Made by a program: the position numbers and the translations under genes. From contig OMXX01000013.1 in assembly GCA_900315105.1 (NCBI GenBank), positions 11,466 to 75,465 of the forward strand: a stretch of DNA of 64,000 nt, written 5' to 3'. Each line of letters starts with the position of its first letter. The stretch's first letter is position 1. A model generated the notes under the pieces. It did not search any database. It was not told where the DNA came from and saw only the letters and a program-made list of their open reading frames with translations. This DNA comes from an uncultured Prevotellaceae bacterium (GTDB lineage: Bacteria > Bacteroidota > Bacteroidia > Bacteroidales > Bacteroidaceae). Below, one piece after another: positions 62,395 to 64,000 of this stretch.

Positions 62395-63630
62395 TTAAAA
62401 ACCGAATTCTGCTGTGACTCCCCACTTCATCATTTCACCAGAACTTTTAGGTTCCAAAGACTTATACCAGTCACCATGTAAACGAACATAATGCTTGTTT
62501 ATTGCCATCTGAACACCAGCGCCAAGATACGCTCCTATGTGTGTTGAGTTACTCCAAGTCTGATCATAAGTATCTTTATTAGGGACTATATCTGATCTTT
62601 CATATTTATACGTATATTCTTCCTTAGTACCCATATGTACAACAATAAATCCGCCACCACGAACAAGCGGCTGAATCGTTCCATTGCCAAAACGTTTTAC
62701 CGCGCCAACAGAGAATGTCAATATACTTTTCTCGTATTTTGAAATACAATTGTATCGATATCGCCCATATGTCTTTGTCTCATGTGATGACTCATATTTT
62801 GGTGTGAACGCTAAACCTAATTCTGCGCTGAAGCCTTTCATTATTCGTTCAAGATCTACCTCGACACCTAGACCTATCTCGTAGGTACTTCCAGGATAGT
62901 TTTCCCCCATGAAATGCTGATTATCAGTCTTTTCCGTTGCATAGTATGCATAACCAGCGAAAGCCTTGAAATGGGCTTTTACATTATCTGATTCTTCTTT
63001 GTATTCATACACCATACATGAACTTCCATCAGTACATACGTCATTGTGATAATCACGCACAACCTTTACGAGTTTCTTCTTTGACATGTAATTGTCATCA
63101 ATGCCTTCAACTGCCTTCCATGATTTCTGCAGCAGAGACTTCACTTTGCCATATTGCTCCCTTTTTTCCTGTTGTACTTCCCTTGCCTGACCAAAAGCTA
63201 CCTGTTCTGACGCATAATTTATTGATTTGTTCGTGAGTTCTGCCATCTCTCCATCTTCGCGCTCAAAGAAATAGTATTCGTCAGAATTATGTGCAATACA
63301 ATAAAGGTTCATCTTTCCATGAACCATAAACTCTGCAAAATACATTTCTGGTTCACCAGTTACATTAAGACGACGCGTTACGAAATACTTTCCGTTGTGA
63401 TCAAATCGGAACCCCTCTATGTCACCTGGCTTATAGGTTGTCTTTATATTTCCGCCATTAGCCCAGAAATCGCATTGTTTTGACAACTTCTCATTTGTAC
63501 GGAAGTCAATAGTTCCCCTGATTGTATCACCTGTATTTGTAATAACATAACCAGACTTAGGATTTGTCTGCGCCTTCGTCACCGTCGCAGATACCGTAAA
63601 AAGGACGAAGAAAATGATCTTTTTAATCAT
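62395..63630 (-). CDS. Outer-membrane barrel protein of unknown function
   Basis: 411 residues from ATG 63630, directly before the signal peptide (IKKIIFFVLFTVSATVTKAQ). The first ~180 residues (SGYVITNTGDTIRGTIDF; FVTRRLNVTGEPEMYFAEF) form a compact domain seen in other Bacteroidota barrel proteins; the remainder (AHFKAFAGYAYYATEK; FSAELGLAFTPKYE; IGAYLGAGVQMAI) is barrel-like and ends in KWGVTAEFGF with terminal phenylalanine. The frame runs up to 63744, but a promoter box at 63742-63749 excludes that start. Confidence 0.8.
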   Translation of the reverse strand: MIKKIIFFVLFTVSATVTKAQTNPKSGYVITNTGDTIRGTIDFRTNEKLSKQCDFWANGGNIKTTYKPGDIEGFRFDHNGKYFVTRRLNVTGEPEMYFAEFMVHGKMNLYCIAHNSDEYYFFEREDGEMAELTNKSINYASEQVAFGQAREVQQEKREQYGKVKSLLQKSWKAVEGIDDNYMSKKKLVKVVRDYHNDVCTDGSSCMVYEYKEESDNVKAHFKAFAGYAYYATEKTDNQHFMGENYPGSTYEIGLGVEVDLERIMKGFSAELGLAFTPKYESSHETKTYGRYRYNCISKYEKSILTFSVGAVKRFGNGTIQPLVRGGGFIVVHMGTKEEYTYKYERSDIVPNKDTYDQTWSNSTHIGAYLGAGVQMAINKHYVRLHGDWYKSLEPKSSGEMMKWGVTAEFGF

Positions 63631-63741
63631 TGTTTTTACTAATCTTGCAATAAATATAATGTTTATGAATTTCCATGAACCATGCTTCCTAATTTTCCAT
63701 GTGCTGCACAAATCAAATGTATAGGACAACACAACAGAATG

Positions 63742-63749
63742 CAAAAGTA
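63742..63749 (-). promoter_or_regulatory. Promoter -7 box of the 62395 barrel gene
   Basis: TACTTTTG on the minus strand, giving a leader of roughly 105 bases. The rest of 63631-63900 is AT-rich with nothing else recognised. Confidence 0.6.
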
Positions 63750-63901
63750 CAAATAATTTCTGAAATACAGAAACATTCCGAAGATTTTATCACATGGCTG
63801 CGCAAAAAATATTTATGTATATTTGACTGTAGCATGGATATGAAACACATTACATTTATTTATCCATATAATTTACATTTATACTCAAACATACAGATAC
63901 C

Positions 63902-63937
63902 AAAAAGAGCCTCAGAACAATCATTCTGAAGCTCTCT
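63902..63937 (-). terminator. Terminator of the rRNA operon
   Basis: On the minus strand AGAGCTTCAGAA, short loop, TTCTGAGGCTCTTTTT, right after the 5S end. Confidence 0.85.
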
Positions 63938-63948
63938 GTCTTTGAAAG

Positions 63949-64000
63949 GAGGCGGCTACCTACTCTCCCGCATTGCATTGCAGTACCATCGGCGCAAGCA
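63949..64000 (-). rRNA. rrf: 5S ribosomal RNA, 3' end only
   Basis: Minus-strand reading gives GCCGATGGTACTGCAATGC and GGGAGAGTAGGTAGCCGCC, the conserved 3' third of Bacteroidota 5S rRNA. The remainder and presumably 23S and 16S lie to the right of the window. Confidence 0.92.

Noticed and set aside
63699..63929. 76-codon plus-strand frame near the right edge
   Set aside because: It crosses the promoter of the minus-strand gene and the rRNA terminator and has no family features.

Overview
The window looks like the chromosome of a Prevotella-type bacterium (Bacteroidota, Bacteroidales). The evidence is the Bacteroidota promoter form (a TTTG box about 19-20 bases before TAnnTTTG) ahead of many genes, a type IX secretion (T9SS) operon (porP/sprF-gldK-gldL-gldM-gldN), a one-piece sensor/AraC regulator of the hybrid two-component type, BspA-like leucine-rich-repeat surface protein, DUF1573, DUF4831 and PorT-like barrel families, and GTG/TTG starts with weak ribosome sites. 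The species cannot be fixed from the sequence alone. No tRNA, CRISPR array, prophage or complete insertion sequence was seen; the 3' end of a 5S rRNA gene lies at the right edge on the minus strand, so an rRNA operon lies just outside.

Layout. 1-4.8 kb (minus): MATE exporter, cytidylate-kinase-like protein, purT and a partial EptA-like membrane phosphotransferase, driven from a promoter divergent to xseA. 4.9-7.8 kb (plus): xseA-xseB, then ilvE. 8-13.2 kb: two matched units, each promoter / large exported protein with the same style of C-terminal tail / tiny MKKxYIxP peptide / strong terminator. 13.3-16.5 kb: trmB-topB behind a structured leader. 17-26.6 kb: small barrel protein, then mrp, a giant alpha-2-macroglobulin, DUF1573 protein and meaB. 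26.6-30.9 kb: REP-like cluster, ispH-cmk, HhH/barrel protein. 31-39 kb: OmpA-family protein, T9SS operon, PorT-like barrel. 39.1-44 kb: priA, then (minus) a membrane sensor-regulator that has lost its kinase ATPase domain. 44-44.8 kb: a highly structured gene-free region. 44.9-49.3 kb: lipoprotein, then (minus) an ECF sigma/anti-sigma pair with an exported protein, and a thioredoxin-fold protein without its cysteines. 50.1-52 kb: a two-gene unit of a PD-(D/E)XK nuclease-like protein and a voltage-gated cation channel. 52.1-59.5 kb: fba with leader, ndk, a GDSL-type esterase with its serine replaced, yfiH, obgE, adk, hpt. 59.5-63.7 kb: nnr, DUF4831 protein, barrel protein.

How it fits together. 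Nucleotide metabolism and translation/replication upkeep (purT, adk, hpt, ndk, cmk, trmB, obgE, priA, topB, xseAB) alternate with cell-surface functions. The T9SS core could export the two large proteins at 8.2 and 11.3 kb, whose C-terminal tails end in similar motifs.

The most unusual content is between genes. (1) At least six intergenic spots carry short motifs repeated at an exact 11-base step, in several cases followed by the inverted motif at the same step. (2) A palindromic element of about 80 bases occurs between genes and also in frame inside the sensor-regulator, precisely where the kinase ATPase domain should be. (3) A structured 5' leader recurs upstream of trmB, fba and a non-coding locus. 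(4) The paired MKKxYIxP micro-genes look like a recurrent but unexplained partner of exported proteins.
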